DNA of 23,391 nucleotides from assembly GCA_027371665.1 (NCBI GenBank), contig DAHXMP010000475.1, positions 1 to 23,391 of the forward strand, given 5' to 3'. Each line of letters starts with the position of its first letter. Position 1 is the first letter of the stretch. Position numbers and translations under genes: made by a program. The stretch comes from Bacteroidota bacterium. Its GTDB lineage: Bacteria > Bacteroidota > Ignavibacteria > Kapaibacteriales > UBA2268. A model generated the notes under the pieces. That model ran no database searches. It was not told the DNA's origin and saw only the letters and a program-made list of their open reading frames with translations. This document shows, one piece after another, positions 6,088-14,854 of this stretch.

Positions 6088-9000
6088 TTATTTAATCAAA
6101 TTCATAAGCTTTGTTATCCTATCAAAACCGTATGTCAGTGTACATAAATATACTCCGCTTGACAGATTATATTCCGAAGAATTAAACTCAACATTGTGAT
6201 AACCGGCTTTGGAATATCCATCATATAATATCACTGCACTTTTCCCGAGAATATCTGTTACACTTATTGTAACATAAGCAGGGTTATCCAACCTGAAATT
6301 AATTGATGCATTACCAGAAAAAGGATTTGGCATAATTTCAAATGAAGACAGATTAATTTTATCATCAACTCCGGAACTTGTCATTCGAACAACAAAAGTG
6401 TCAGAAACAGCACCATCACACACATTAGAAACAAGACAATAATATTTTCCGGTGTCCATATCCGAGAAATTGAATTTCTGTAACATTTCCCTATTAGCTC
6501 CGGGTATTATCAAGTTATTTTCGTACCATTGATATTTAAGAGGGTCTTCACCCATAGCACTGACTGAAAGAATGAAACTACCACCGGAAGCCACTAATAA
6601 GGGATTATTCGTTTGTGGTTTCAGGATTGTAACTCCCGGTATGATACTAAGAGAAGCGGTATCAGAAGACAAAATAAAATCACCGGGATTAGCATTAATA
6701 ATGCAATAATAATTCCCTTCGTCATCGCTTTTAATATTTTTAATTGTCAAAATTGCAGAATCTGCTCCTATAAAATGATTATCTTCGCTTAATAAATCGG
6801 CGTCTTTATGCCATTTATAAGTCAGAGATTTGTCTCCACCGACAGCCTGCACTGTAAAAGTTATTTTTGTATTTGCACATGATGAAACATTTTGAGGCTG
6901 AGATTTTATAAATCCCGGGTGCCAACCTTCTCTCCATTCGGAATAAACAGTTGCAGTATCGTTATTCGTTGTCTCGTCTTTTGTCAAAGAGCCGTTACCC
7001 TCCTGGAATTGCCAATATCCCTCTAAACCCGGTTCATTACCATTAAGGTTGACATTCATATCTGCAATTAATTCATCCTTTGTTCTGGCCTTATTCCAAA
7101 TTCTAACCTCATCAATTTCACCATCGAATGGGCGGTTCATATTTGAATTATTACCAATAAAAAGCGGAGATGAGCTATTGTCTGCAGTTTTTCCTTTAAA
7201 CTTCACATAATAATTAGTATCAGCCTCCATTTCAACACCATTTACATACAGCTTCGCAGTACTGTCACCGTCATAAGTAACAGCAACATGCTGCCATTCA
7301 TTATAATTTATTGCGTTCCTGCTACGGGTTGAAATATATCCATATTGGCCGGCATCATTACTATCCAAAAACCTTAATGTATTATCATAGCCAATATATA
7401 ATAAAAATTTATTCTTATCAACAATCCTCCCTGCATAACCTGAGCCGCTGCTCCTCGGCTTAATCCATGCTTCAATTGTCATGCTGCCGCTAAGATTCAG
7501 GGATTGATTCGGCTGAATGACTGCATATTGAGATTTACCATCAAAGTCGAGTGCACTCTCACCGTCGAAAACATAAAGATTATTCGATGACTGATAAGAC
7601 AAGTTCCCCCTATAAGCAGTCATCTGTGGCGTATAGATCCCGGGTACATAATAAACTTTCTGAGGGCTTAATTCATTTGAAATATCTCCGCTACTGTCTC
7701 CAAAAATCCATTCCCTGCTTGATACCGGTTTTGTAACTAAGGATTTATCAGTAAATTTAACATTTAGAGGAGCATGACCGGTATTAGGTACCATATCGAA
7801 ACCAGGAACTACATAATCAAATCCCATACCGAAGAAATTCATTATTCTTTGTATCAGTTCATATCTTGTAGAGGGCTGCGCCCCGTCGTAAAGCTCAGCT
7901 ATCGGATATGAACTGTAAAATGTTTTTTGTCCGAAGAAACCAATATTTTCCAATCCGACTGTTCCATAATCCGGTTGAACGAGAGCCGCTGTTCCCTCCC
8001 CGGGTACGACGTTATCAACCGACCTGAATGTGATAAATCTTGAACCGAAAAACTGCATATTATTCGTAATTGCAGATAACTGTCCTTCCAGGGTATCGAG
8101 ATAAACATAGTCAGCACCGTCATCGGAACTTTTTATACCGAAAAGGTCCAGCAGATTTTGATTATTTCTCTGGTCCCAGCCCAAGGCTTCTGTACCTTCA
8201 ATATAAACTTTACCTTGTTTCTCCAGATAATCTTTAACCGCAGCAGCCATCCAGTCATCGAAACCAGTGGGAGAAGCCGAATAGCCGTCATTTGTATAGC
8301 CAATCGTTCCGAAACACAAAAATGCATAATCAAACCCGAACAATGTTGAAGGGAAGGTATTACTGTATATCACATTAATACCTTGTGCTTTCAAAAAATC
8401 TCTAATAAAAGCACCACTGTATCCTCTTCCTCCCTGAATTCCATCATAAACAAAAACACCTCCAGTAGTAATCGGGATTTCAAAATCCATAGAGGAGCCG
8501 AAAATAATATCCTCAGTTGAAGATTGAGCGGTTAATCTAAGCTTGGCAAATCTTGCAACAGCAGAAGGAGCTACTGTAATCTGAAAAACGGCAGGAATTT
8601 CCGTAAATCCGTCAGGATTCACACTATCAGCATAATCTGCTCTAACAACTTCGATATCAGGATCAAGAGATTGAATTGTAAATTCAGTACTCTTAGAACC
8701 GTTGAGAGGCATATAATTTCTAATAATAAAACCTAAATTAACTGTTTCACCCGGTTCTATGGCTCCATTATTGTTTCCTGCAATAGAATCATTCGTTATA
8801 ACCTGTGTAAGCTCGAGTTTAAGATTCCGGGGTATAGAAGCATTTGTATCAATCAATGCTTTAAACGGATTTACCCTTCCTGTCCCGAGTTGATTGATAT
8901 AATTCGGATTTACAGAATCAATATCATCTGTAGTCGAAAGAAATTGTGAAATAAGCCTGTCGTTTGTCCAGTCAGGATGATATGATTTTAACAAACCCAT

Positions 9001-10380
9001 ACAACCTGCTGCGACAGGGCTTGCCATAGAAGTACCCATGAGCCTTGAATAACGATAATTCAAAACAGTGCTTAATATACCTCCATCGCTTCCATCACCT
9101 CCCGGAGCAGAAATATCAACGCCGATTCCATAATTTGAATAAGATGCTTTTTTATCGCTGGAAGCAACTGAAGCAACACTGATAATATGAGGATAAGATG
9201 CCGGATAAAAAGAACCGCTTTGATTACTATTACCGGCAGCAGTGATTACAATTGCACCGATGCCGGTAGCATAAGCTATGGATTCAGCTTCAGCGCTAGA
9301 ATAACCTCCCCCGCCCCAACTGCAATTAATAACATCTGCTCCGTTTTCAGCCAGATACACAATTCCCTCAAAACCTTTTTCAATATTGGTAAAATCCGGG
9401 GATGAGTGTGATGTCGGTAAAAATTTAACATTCCAGCTTATTGAAGCAATTCCGGAATCATTATTGGTACATCCTGCCGATATGCCTGCAACGTGTGTTC
9501 CGTGGCCATAATAATCCATTGGGTCATTACCCTCTGCTTTTGTAGTCCAATCAACCAAAAAGTCCCAGCCTATAAAGTCATCAACATACCCATTGCTGTC
9601 ATCATCAATATTATTTATATCTCCCGGGTCAAAAACCCATTTCTTCTGAACTGAATCATATTCTATTACATGCCCGTTGTGATTTGCATCTTCACCAAGA
9701 TTCTGCCATAAATTCAGCCGCAAATCAGGATGGTCCCATTCAACACCTGTATCACATACACCTATAATAATCGGTGTTGATGAATTTTGTCCCTTGAAAA
9801 TATTCCATGCTTCTTCGGCATGAATCTGCGGTAAATGTTGTTCCTGGCTGTAAAGTGAGTCGTTAGGTACTTCTGTAGGATACATTATCGGAACCGGTTC
9901 GGCATATTCGATGTTAACATCATGACCGAAAGCATTCAGAATATACCTAATATCATCCGGGCTGGAAAATTCCAAAGTATAAATCCTTGATAAATCCGGT
10001 AAGTCAGTGTGCATTGCTTCTGCATAATCAGCATTTTTTTTCAAAAGATGTGCACGCTGTTTAAAAGTTTTATATACTTTATTTATTCTGTATTTTGAAA
10101 TTTTCTCGTCAATGCTCGGAATATTAAAGCGAAAAACAACACTACTCTGTGTTACATCCGAAGATTTATTGATTCCGCTAATATCTTTTTTAATTTTTAT
10201 ATAAATGCGGTTTGTGTAATAAAAAGGATTCCCTTTATTATCTTTATCCCCAACGTGTTTAATACATTCATCAATACCTCTGACATAAACGGAATTGCTG
10301 AGCAGGTAACCTTTATCTTGTGCTCTCGATACCGAAAAAAAGATTATCAGACTTAAAAATATAAAAGTAAATTTTTTCAC
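6088..10380 (-). CDS. Secreted multidomain subtilisin-like (S8) protease with T9SS sorting domain
   Basis: The 1430-residue protein begins with a signal peptide (cut near Ala20) and a probable pro-region to about 185. The peptidase S8 domain (about 186-505) has its full catalytic set: Asp210 in 'CDTG', His293 in 'HGTHVAG', oxyanion Asn384 and Ser451 in 'GTSMASP'. Acidic loops at 251-272 could bind calcium. C-terminal to it are a beta-sandwich (about 515-640), a Rossmann-like domain resembling a glutamine-amidotransferase fold (641-852), a PKD domain (860-938, 'WIFGDSSG'), a concanavalin/LamG domain (940-1125, 'IEAWIKP', 'DEVRIWN'), two Ig-like domains (about 1158-1247 and 1250-1333, 'YYC' motifs) and a type-A T9SS sorting domain (1345-1430, 'NPFSGNASINF...SGVYLCTL...KLMNLIK'). 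It should be secreted through T9SS and anchored on the surface or released. The start is GTG with GGTGAGGTG upstream (10386-10394). It is last in the minus-strand array, 69 nt beyond a glycosyltransferase. The substrate is unknown. Confidence 0.9.
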   Translation of the reverse strand: MKKFTFIFLSLIIFFSVSRAQDKGYLLSNSVYVRGIDECIKHVGDKDNKGNPFYYTNRIYIKIKKDISGINKSSDVTQSSVVFRFNIPSIDEKISKYRINKVYKTFKQRAHLLKKNADYAEAMHTDLPDLSRIYTLEFSSPDDIRYILNAFGHDVNIEYAEPVPIMYPTEVPNDSLYSQEQHLPQIHAEEAWNIFKGQNSSTPIIIGVCDTGVEWDHPDLRLNLWQNLGEDANHNGHVIEYDSVQKKWVFDPGDINNIDDDSNGYVDDFIGWDFLVDWTTKAEGNDPMDYYGHGTHVAGISAGCTNNDSGIASISWNVKFLPTSHSSPDFTNIEKGFEGIVYLAENGADVINCSWGGGGYSSAEAESIAYATGIGAIVITAAGNSNQSGSFYPASYPHIISVASVASSDKKASYSNYGIGVDISAPGGDGSDGGILSTVLNYRYSRLMGTSMASPVAAGCMGLLKSYHPDWTNDRLISQFLSTTDDIDSVNPNYINQLGTGRVNPFKALIDTNASIPRNLKLELTQVITNDSIAGNNNGAIEPGETVNLGFIIRNYMPLNGSKSTEFTIQSLDPDIEVVRADYADSVNPDGFTEIPAVFQITVAPSAVARFAKLRLTAQSSTEDIIFGSSMDFEIPITTGGVFVYDGIQGGRGYSGAFIRDFLKAQGINVIYSNTFPSTLFGFDYAFLCFGTIGYTNDGYSASPTGFDDWMAAAVKDYLEKQGKVYIEGTEALGWDQRNNQNLLDLFGIKSSDDGADYVYLDTLEGQLSAITNNMQFFGSRFITFRSVDNVVPGEGTAALVQPDYGTVGLENIGFFGQKTFYSSYPIAELYDGAQPSTRYELIQRIMNFFGMGFDYVVPGFDMVPNTGHAPLNVKFTDKSLVTKPVSSREWIFGDSSGDISNELSPQKVYYVPGIYTPQMTAYRGNLSYQSSNNLYVFDGESALDFDGKSQYAVIQPNQSLNLSGSMTIEAWIKPRSSGSGYAGRIVDKNKFLLYIGYDNTLRFLDSNDAGQYGYISTRSRNAINYNEWQHVAVTYDGDSTAKLYVNGVEMEADTNYYVKFKGKTADNSSSPLFIGNNSNMNRPFDGEIDEVRIWNKARTKDELIADMNVNLNGNEPGLEGYWQFQEGNGSLTKDETTNNDTATVYSEWREGWHPGFIKSQPQNVSSCANTKITFTVQAVGGDKSLTYKWHKDADLLSEDNHFIGADSAILTIKNIKSDDEGNYYCIINANPGDFILSSDTASLSIIPGVTILKPQTNNPLLVASGGSFILSVSAMGEDPLKYQWYENNLIIPGANREMLQKFNFSDMDTGKYYCLVSNVCDGAVSDTFVVRMTSSGVDDKINLSSFEIMPNPFSGNASINFRLDNPAYVTISVTDILGKSAVILYDGYSKAGYHNVEFNSSEYNLSSGVYLCTLTYGFDRITKLMNLIK

Positions 10381-10417
10381 ACTAACACCTCACCCTATTT
10401 ATATAATTTATATTTCA

Positions 10418-10425
10418 CAAAAATA
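10418..10425 (-). promoter_or_regulatory. Possible -7 element upstream of S8 protease gene
   Basis: On the minus strand this reads TATTTTTG, matching TAnnTTTG, and would give a leader of about 30 nt before the GTG start. No convincing -33 element is visible. It would let the protease be transcribed separately from the polysaccharide genes. Confidence 0.28.
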
Positions 10426-10449
10426 GATTAATAATTTTATAAAAATTCA

Positions 10450-11316
10450 TCAATTTTCAGATTTATAAAAAAAACCATTTGTAAAACCTCTAATCACACT
10501 TTTCACAGATTTAAAATTTTTACACCTTGTTAAAGAAGTTAAAAGTATGATAATAGGCCTTATAATTCGAACTGATAAACTGCCGTGCAAAACATTAATC
10601 GCGACCAGGTTTCTTACGACAAAATACCATTTCCAGGCGGGCATGTCATTAATATTAAGAACAGTTAGTTTTCTATTCAACACGGCATCCCGGCAAACAA
10701 TCATCTTATATCCCATCTTACTTGCCCTTATAAAATATTCAGTATCGTCTCCGAAAAGAAAAAACTTTTTTTCAGGAAATCCTATGTCTTCGATTATTTT
10801 ACGATGGATAAGAGGACCTTCAAAAGTCAAACCTATGGCAGGTATATATTCATTTTTCAAATCATTTTCAGATATAATTCCGAGCCAAAAGCTACGAAAG
10901 GGATTATTCAAATTATAACCAACAGCGTCATTATAAAACACTTCTCCATTAGCTTTATATCTCAATGGCGCTCTTATAATATTTGAATCTACATCCTTTA
11001 ACAAGTTTTCAAGGCAATCGGGTACCGGAACAACATCATCATCCATAATCCAAATCCAATTATTTGATTTAGCAATCGCTGTCTTCATTCCTGTGTATTG
11101 ACCGCCGGAACTGCCAAGATTAGGCTGTGTTATAATAGTTAAACCTTCCTGTTTCTCGAGCCAATCTGATGTTCCGTCTGTACTTGAGTTGTTAATAATT
11201 ATTATATCATTAATTTTCTGAGTTTGGATTTTCAGGCTTTCTATAACTTCTTTTAATAATTCAAGCCTGTTATAAGTAACAATAACAGCAGACACAGATT
11301 TTGTGGCATCACTCAT
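10450..11316 (-). CDS. Glycosyltransferase family 2 (GlfT2/rhamnosyltransferase-like)
   Basis: The 288-residue protein has a GT-A fold start ('VSAVIVTYNRLELL'), the nucleotide-site 'INNSSTDGT', and an acidic metal-binding motif 'MDDDVVP' (Asp92-94). A 'FGDDTEYFIRA' segment (188-198) is the probable catalytic-base region. It resembles bacterial galactofuranosyl/rhamnosyltransferases of GT2. A moderately hydrophobic stretch near the C-terminus (about 251-263) may contact the membrane. It would add a sugar to a lipid-linked repeat unit in the cytoplasm. The donor cannot be read from sequence. Only 2 nt separate its ATG from the stop of the Nudix gene, so the two are very probably co-transcribed. 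Confidence 0.85.
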   Translation of the reverse strand: MSDATKSVSAVIVTYNRLELLKEVIESLKIQTQKINDIIIINNSSTDGTSDWLEKQEGLTIITQPNLGSSGGQYTGMKTAIAKSNNWIWIMDDDVVPVPDCLENLLKDVDSNIIRAPLRYKANGEVFYNDAVGYNLNNPFRSFWLGIISENDLKNEYIPAIGLTFEGPLIHRKIIEDIGFPEKKFFLFGDDTEYFIRASKMGYKMIVCRDAVLNRKLTVLNINDMPAWKWYFVVRNLVAINVLHGSLSVRIIRPIIILLTSLTRCKNFKSVKSVIRGFTNGFFYKSEN

Positions 11317-11318
11317 AA

Positions 11319-11804
11319 TCAGACATTATCCTTGAAATTTTTCACTAAAAATAAATCCGAATTGTCATTATCAAGAATATAATCTTTAAACATCCTTGTG
11401 CCTTCCTTATGTGTGACGAGATATAATCTCTTTATACATTCATCATAGCTCAGCCATTCAAAAGCAAGGTGTTCATGGGAAAGCCTGATTTGCATATTAT
11501 TCTCAACCAACACACCGAACACCGGGGAAGCGTGAATCAGGTCTTTTTTCACTTCGAAGAAAGTCGTTACAAAAGGTATTGACCAGATTTTTGAAGGTTC
11601 AAGCCCTGTTTCCTCTTTTAATTCCCTTAAAGCAGCATCCAGGGCTGTTTCATTGGTTTCAATTTTTCCAGTTATTACCTGCCATATTAATGGATAAAGT
11701 TTGCTGTGTTCATCCCTTTGCATAGTAAGATAACTGGGTTCGCTTGATGAATTTTTATATGCAATTATATGAACCTGAACTGTATTTGAAATAAATGCCG
11801 GCAT
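11319..11804 (-). CDS. Nudix hydrolase (NudB-like)
   Basis: The 161-residue protein contains a complete Nudix box, GX5EX7REUXEEXGU: Gly46, Glu52, Arg60-Glu61-Leu62, Glu64-Glu65, Gly67-Leu68. These residues bind the metal and catalyse hydrolysis of a nucleoside diphosphate linked to another group. The flanks ('PLIWQVITGKIE' before the box and 'LSHEHLAFEWLSYDE' after it) resemble dihydroneopterin-triphosphate/dATP pyrophosphohydrolase NudB, so a folate or nucleotide-housekeeping role is possible. In this locus it could equally act on a sugar nucleotide. The fold is certain, the substrate is not. It lies 63 nt after accA with no clear ribosome-binding site. Confidence 0.85.
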   Translation of the reverse strand: MPAFISNTVQVHIIAYKNSSSEPSYLTMQRDEHSKLYPLIWQVITGKIETNETALDAALRELKEETGLEPSKIWSIPFVTTFFEVKKDLIHASPVFGVLVENNMQIRLSHEHLAFEWLSYDECIKRLYLVTHKEGTRMFKDYILDNDNSDLFLVKNFKDNV

Positions 11805-11867
11805 TGTGATTTAACGAAGAAAAAAAAGAAATTTAAATTGAAATGATAATGATTCTAAATAATTAAG

Positions 11868-12830
11868 TTACTGTTTATTTTCATGCCATACACCCATCTT
11901 ATAAAATTTTTCTCTTCGCTTTTTAACGAGTTTATCAACCGGAATCCTGGATAAATTATTAATTTCTTTTTCAAGGAAATCCTTCATAATCGAAAACATT
12001 TCCCCGGGATTTTTATGAGCACCGCCGACAGGTTCCGGCACTATTTCATCAATAATTTTCTGTTTCTTCAAATCGCTTGCCGTTAATCGCAGTGCTTCTG
12101 CCGCCTGTTCCTTATAATCCCAGCTTCTCCATAGAATGCTCGAACATGATTCGGGAGAAATAACCGAATACCAGGCATTTTCAAGCATGAGTATCCTATC
12201 CCCCACTCCAATACCGATTGCACCCCCTGAAGCTCCTTCACCAATTATAACAACTAAAACGGGTACTTTTAGCTTTGAAAGCAGAAAAAGATTAGCGGCT
12301 ATTGCTTCTGCCTGGCCCCTTTCTTCAGCTTCAATCCCAGGGAATGCTCCGGGTGTGTCGAGGAAGGTTATCACCGGCTTGCCGAATTTTTCAGCTAATT
12401 CGAACAAACGATAAGCCTTTCTATACCCTTCTGGATGAGGCATACCGAAATTTCTCATCAAATTTGATTTAGTGTCTCTTCCCTTTTGATGACCGACAAT
12501 CATTACAGATTTTCCGTGGAATGAAGCAGTACCGCTAATAATAGAAGTGTCATCACGAAAACCTCTATCACCATGAAACTCTACAAAATCATCGAAAATA
12601 TTGTGAATGTAGTCCAGCGTAAGAGGCCTTTCGGGATGGCGGGCTATCTGCACCCTCTGCCATCTTGTAAGGTTCTTGTAAATATCAACTCTTAAGTCGT
12701 TAACTTTATTTTCGAGATATTCAATTTCACTTTTTATATCCAATTCACCTGTTAATGACCTCATCTCTTCAATCTTTTTTTCTAATTCAACAATCGGCTT
12801 TTCAAAATCAAGTATAAGTTTAGTTGCCAC
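11868..12830 (-). CDS. accA: Acetyl-CoA carboxylase carboxyltransferase subunit alpha
   Basis: The 320-residue protein has the standard AccA length and motifs: an N-terminal coiled helix region, 'RPLTLDYI' (68-75), 'FHGDRGFRDD', 'GHQKGRDTK' (113-121), 'MPHPEGYRKA', 'DTPGAFPGIEAEERGQ' (158-173), 'GEGASGGAIGI' (197-207) and 'YSVISPESCSSILW' (221-234). With AccD it transfers the carboxyl group from carboxybiotin to acetyl-CoA, giving malonyl-CoA for fatty-acid synthesis in the cytoplasm. The GTG start has AGGAAAAG just upstream, inside the end of the preceding glycosyltransferase gene, which it overlaps by 11 nt, so the two are translationally close. A core lipid-synthesis gene inside a polysaccharide operon is somewhat unexpected. 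accD is not in the window. Confidence 0.97.
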   Translation of the reverse strand: MATKLILDFEKPIVELEKKIEEMRSLTGELDIKSEIEYLENKVNDLRVDIYKNLTRWQRVQIARHPERPLTLDYIHNIFDDFVEFHGDRGFRDDTSIISGTASFHGKSVMIVGHQKGRDTKSNLMRNFGMPHPEGYRKAYRLFELAEKFGKPVITFLDTPGAFPGIEAEERGQAEAIAANLFLLSKLKVPVLVVIIGEGASGGAIGIGVGDRILMLENAWYSVISPESCSSILWRSWDYKEQAAEALRLTASDLKKQKIIDEIVPEPVGGAHKNPGEMFSIMKDFLEKEINNLSRIPVDKLVKKRREKFYKMGVWHENKQ

Positions 12831-14790
12831 TTCTTTTCCTGAATAATTGTTTTAATAATATATCTAAATCCAATGAAAAATTATAATTTATTAAATAATA
12901 ATCATTTAATTCCTTAATTGATTTTTCGGACATGCGTTTTGGATTACTAATATGAGCTAATCCTGTAAGCCCGATTTTCCCAATTGAATACTTCTCTCCT
13001 TCAATGTTAAACAAACCCACTAAAGAATACTTACCTTTCAGGACATAATAAAGGTCATTTATTAAATCCCGTCTGTGTTTATCTAACAAATATACTACAG
13101 GCAGACCAATAGTCAAAAGAAAAACCGAAATTAATATATCAATCATTCTTTTAATAAATCTGTATCTGAACTTAAGTATGTTATACTTGGACAGTATAGT
13201 TTCTCCTGGCGAGACTTCATCAATAAATCTTGAAATAATCAGCTCTTCAAATTCATTAGCAATATGAAATTTAACCGTATGTGATGATATATCTGATAAT
13301 ATCCTCATAAAGTCGTTTTTTATAAATACAGCATCGGTAACAATAATTTCTTTAATATTGAATTGTTCAATCAGCCTTGACAGATAGTCAACATTTCCTA
13401 TAATGGGAAAATTAATATCATAATTATAACTAAATGAATCTGTAGAAATGAGACCGACAATTTCCGTGTTCCTTGCCTCGGCTTTCTGCAATTGATTAAT
13501 TATATTTTTAGATTGACTGTTAATTCCGACAATCGCAATTCTTTTTACTGATTCTTTCCCGGATAATTTATCATATAATAACAATACAAAACGATAAAAA
13601 GAAGAAATTAAAAGTGAAGCTAAGATTGTAAATAAAATTATACCCCTGCTGAAAGCATAATCCTTAAAATAATAGGTTAGAAAAGAAATGACAAAAAATG
13701 CAAGCATATATCCCGAAAAAGCCCGCCTGATTGTGTGCTTCCCTTCAAAATACTCTCCCACAGCAGTCATCGAGGCTAATACAATGAAAGATACAACTAT
13801 AAAAACAGTTGGATAAGCATACTCAGGAAAATTGAAAAAACCTCCAAATTTGTAATTTGTCCCAACCATTATCATTATATTTACTGACAATAAATCTATC
13901 AAAAGTGTAAATATCTGCCTTTTATATTTATTGATATATGCTAACAACAACCTAGTGAAAATACCTATTCTAAGAAAAAGAAGAAAAATAAATGAAGATG
14001 AGTAATGTTTTCTTACAAATATTTCCATTGCTTTATAAAAATGCCTTACTTCATTAATTGAACTTCTTCTTGTACTCTCTCCCTTATAATGTATTATTTG
14101 TGTTTCATGGTTATAAAATATTTTCCACCCTAAATTATGAGCTCTGTAACAAATATCAAGGTCCTCACCATACATAAAGAAATCTATATCAAAACCATTA
14201 ACCTGGTCAATAGCTTCCTTCCGGGTAAACATATATGCTCCACCAATCGCATCAACTTCATAAGTATTATCAATGCTTTTATAAGTTTGATTATATCTGC
14301 CGAAGATTTTTGATTTGGGGAAAATTTTTTGTAATCCGAATAATTTTGAAAATGATGTCCAGGGAGTCGGAAAGCCTCTACGGCAAGATAATTGAAAAGA
14401 ACCGTCAGGATTTAAAACTTTACATCCTGCAAAACCTACATTGGAATTATTTTCCATGAATTCATGCATCGTTGCAAGATTATTTTCTTCCACTATAGTA
14501 TCAGGATTCAGAATTAAAATATATTTACCTTTTGATGCATTAATACCAATATTATTAGCTTTTCCAAATCCTACATTTTCATTAAGTCTGATAAAAGAGA
14601 ATTGAGGAAATATTGGTTGGAGAAAATCAACAGAGCCGTCGGTGGAGTTATTATCAATTATTGTAACTTCCGAAACGTAACCATAGTCCTTAAAATGACC
14701 AATTGCCTTAACAAGTGAATTGAGACATTGCAGTAAAAAATCTTTTACATTATAATTGACAATTACTATGGAAAGTTCTATATCGGACAT
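12820..14790 (-). CDS. Fusion of GT2 glycosyltransferase and degenerate polyprenyl glycosylphosphotransferase
   Basis: Residues are counted from the ATG at 14790. A TTG at 14802 would add four, without a ribosome-binding site. Residues 5-245 are a WbbL-like GT2: 'SIVIVNYNV', 'IIDNNSTDGS', metal site 'NPDT' (Asp97), 'GGAYMFTRKEA' and 'YGEDLDICYRA' (from 207). Several hydrophobic segments follow (about 265-405), then a Rossmann-like CoA-binding domain ('KRIAIVGINSQSKNI', 415-520) as found in WbaP/WcaJ-type enzymes. The C-terminal 115 residues align with bacterial sugar transferases ('KRMIDILISVFLL', 'VLKGKYSLVG' 583-592, 'KIGLTGLAHIS', 'DYYLINYNFSLDLDILL') but are shortened. The KFRSM block is absent, and the region matching the catalytic 'LDELPQ' reads 'RDLIND', so the catalytic Glu is gone. 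The GT2 half is probably active. The phosphotransferase half is probably a membrane or partner-binding module. It lies 64 nt after a Dpm1-like GT and overlaps accA. Confidence 0.85.
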   Translation of the reverse strand: MSDIELSIVIVNYNVKDFLLQCLNSLVKAIGHFKDYGYVSEVTIIDNNSTDGSVDFLQPIFPQFSFIRLNENVGFGKANNIGINASKGKYILILNPDTIVEENNLATMHEFMENNSNVGFAGCKVLNPDGSFQLSCRRGFPTPWTSFSKLFGLQKIFPKSKIFGRYNQTYKSIDNTYEVDAIGGAYMFTRKEAIDQVNGFDIDFFMYGEDLDICYRAHNLGWKIFYNHETQIIHYKGESTRRSSINEVRHFYKAMEIFVRKHYSSSFIFLLFLRIGIFTRLLLAYINKYKRQIFTLLIDLLSVNIMIMVGTNYKFGGFFNFPEYAYPTVFIVVSFIVLASMTAVGEYFEGKHTIRRAFSGYMLAFFVISFLTYYFKDYAFSRGIILFTILASLLISSFYRFVLLLYDKLSGKESVKRIAIVGINSQSKNIINQLQKAEARNTEIVGLISTDSFSYNYDINFPIIGNVDYLSRLIEQFNIKEIIVTDAVFIKNDFMRILSDISSHTVKFHIANEFEELIISRFIDEVSPGETILSKYNILKFRYRFIKRMIDILISVFLLTIGLPVVYLLDKHRRDLINDLYYVLKGKYSLVGLFNIEGEKYSIGKIGLTGLAHISNPKRMSEKSIKELNDYYLINYNFSLDLDILLKQLFRKRSGN

Positions 14791-14854
14791 TTTATAAATC
14801 AATAATATCTTATTATTTTTTATACTTAGAAAAGAAAAATATAATTCAATTTAT

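Noticed and set aside
9187..9405. Small open frames on the strand opposite the protease and other long genes
   Set aside because: They lie wholly inside long genes with clear domains, have no family signature or ribosome-binding site, and are expected by chance.
12820..14802. TTG at 14802 as start of the GT2 fusion
   Set aside because: An ATG four codons later fits family starts better, and no Shine-Dalgarno sequence favours the TTG.
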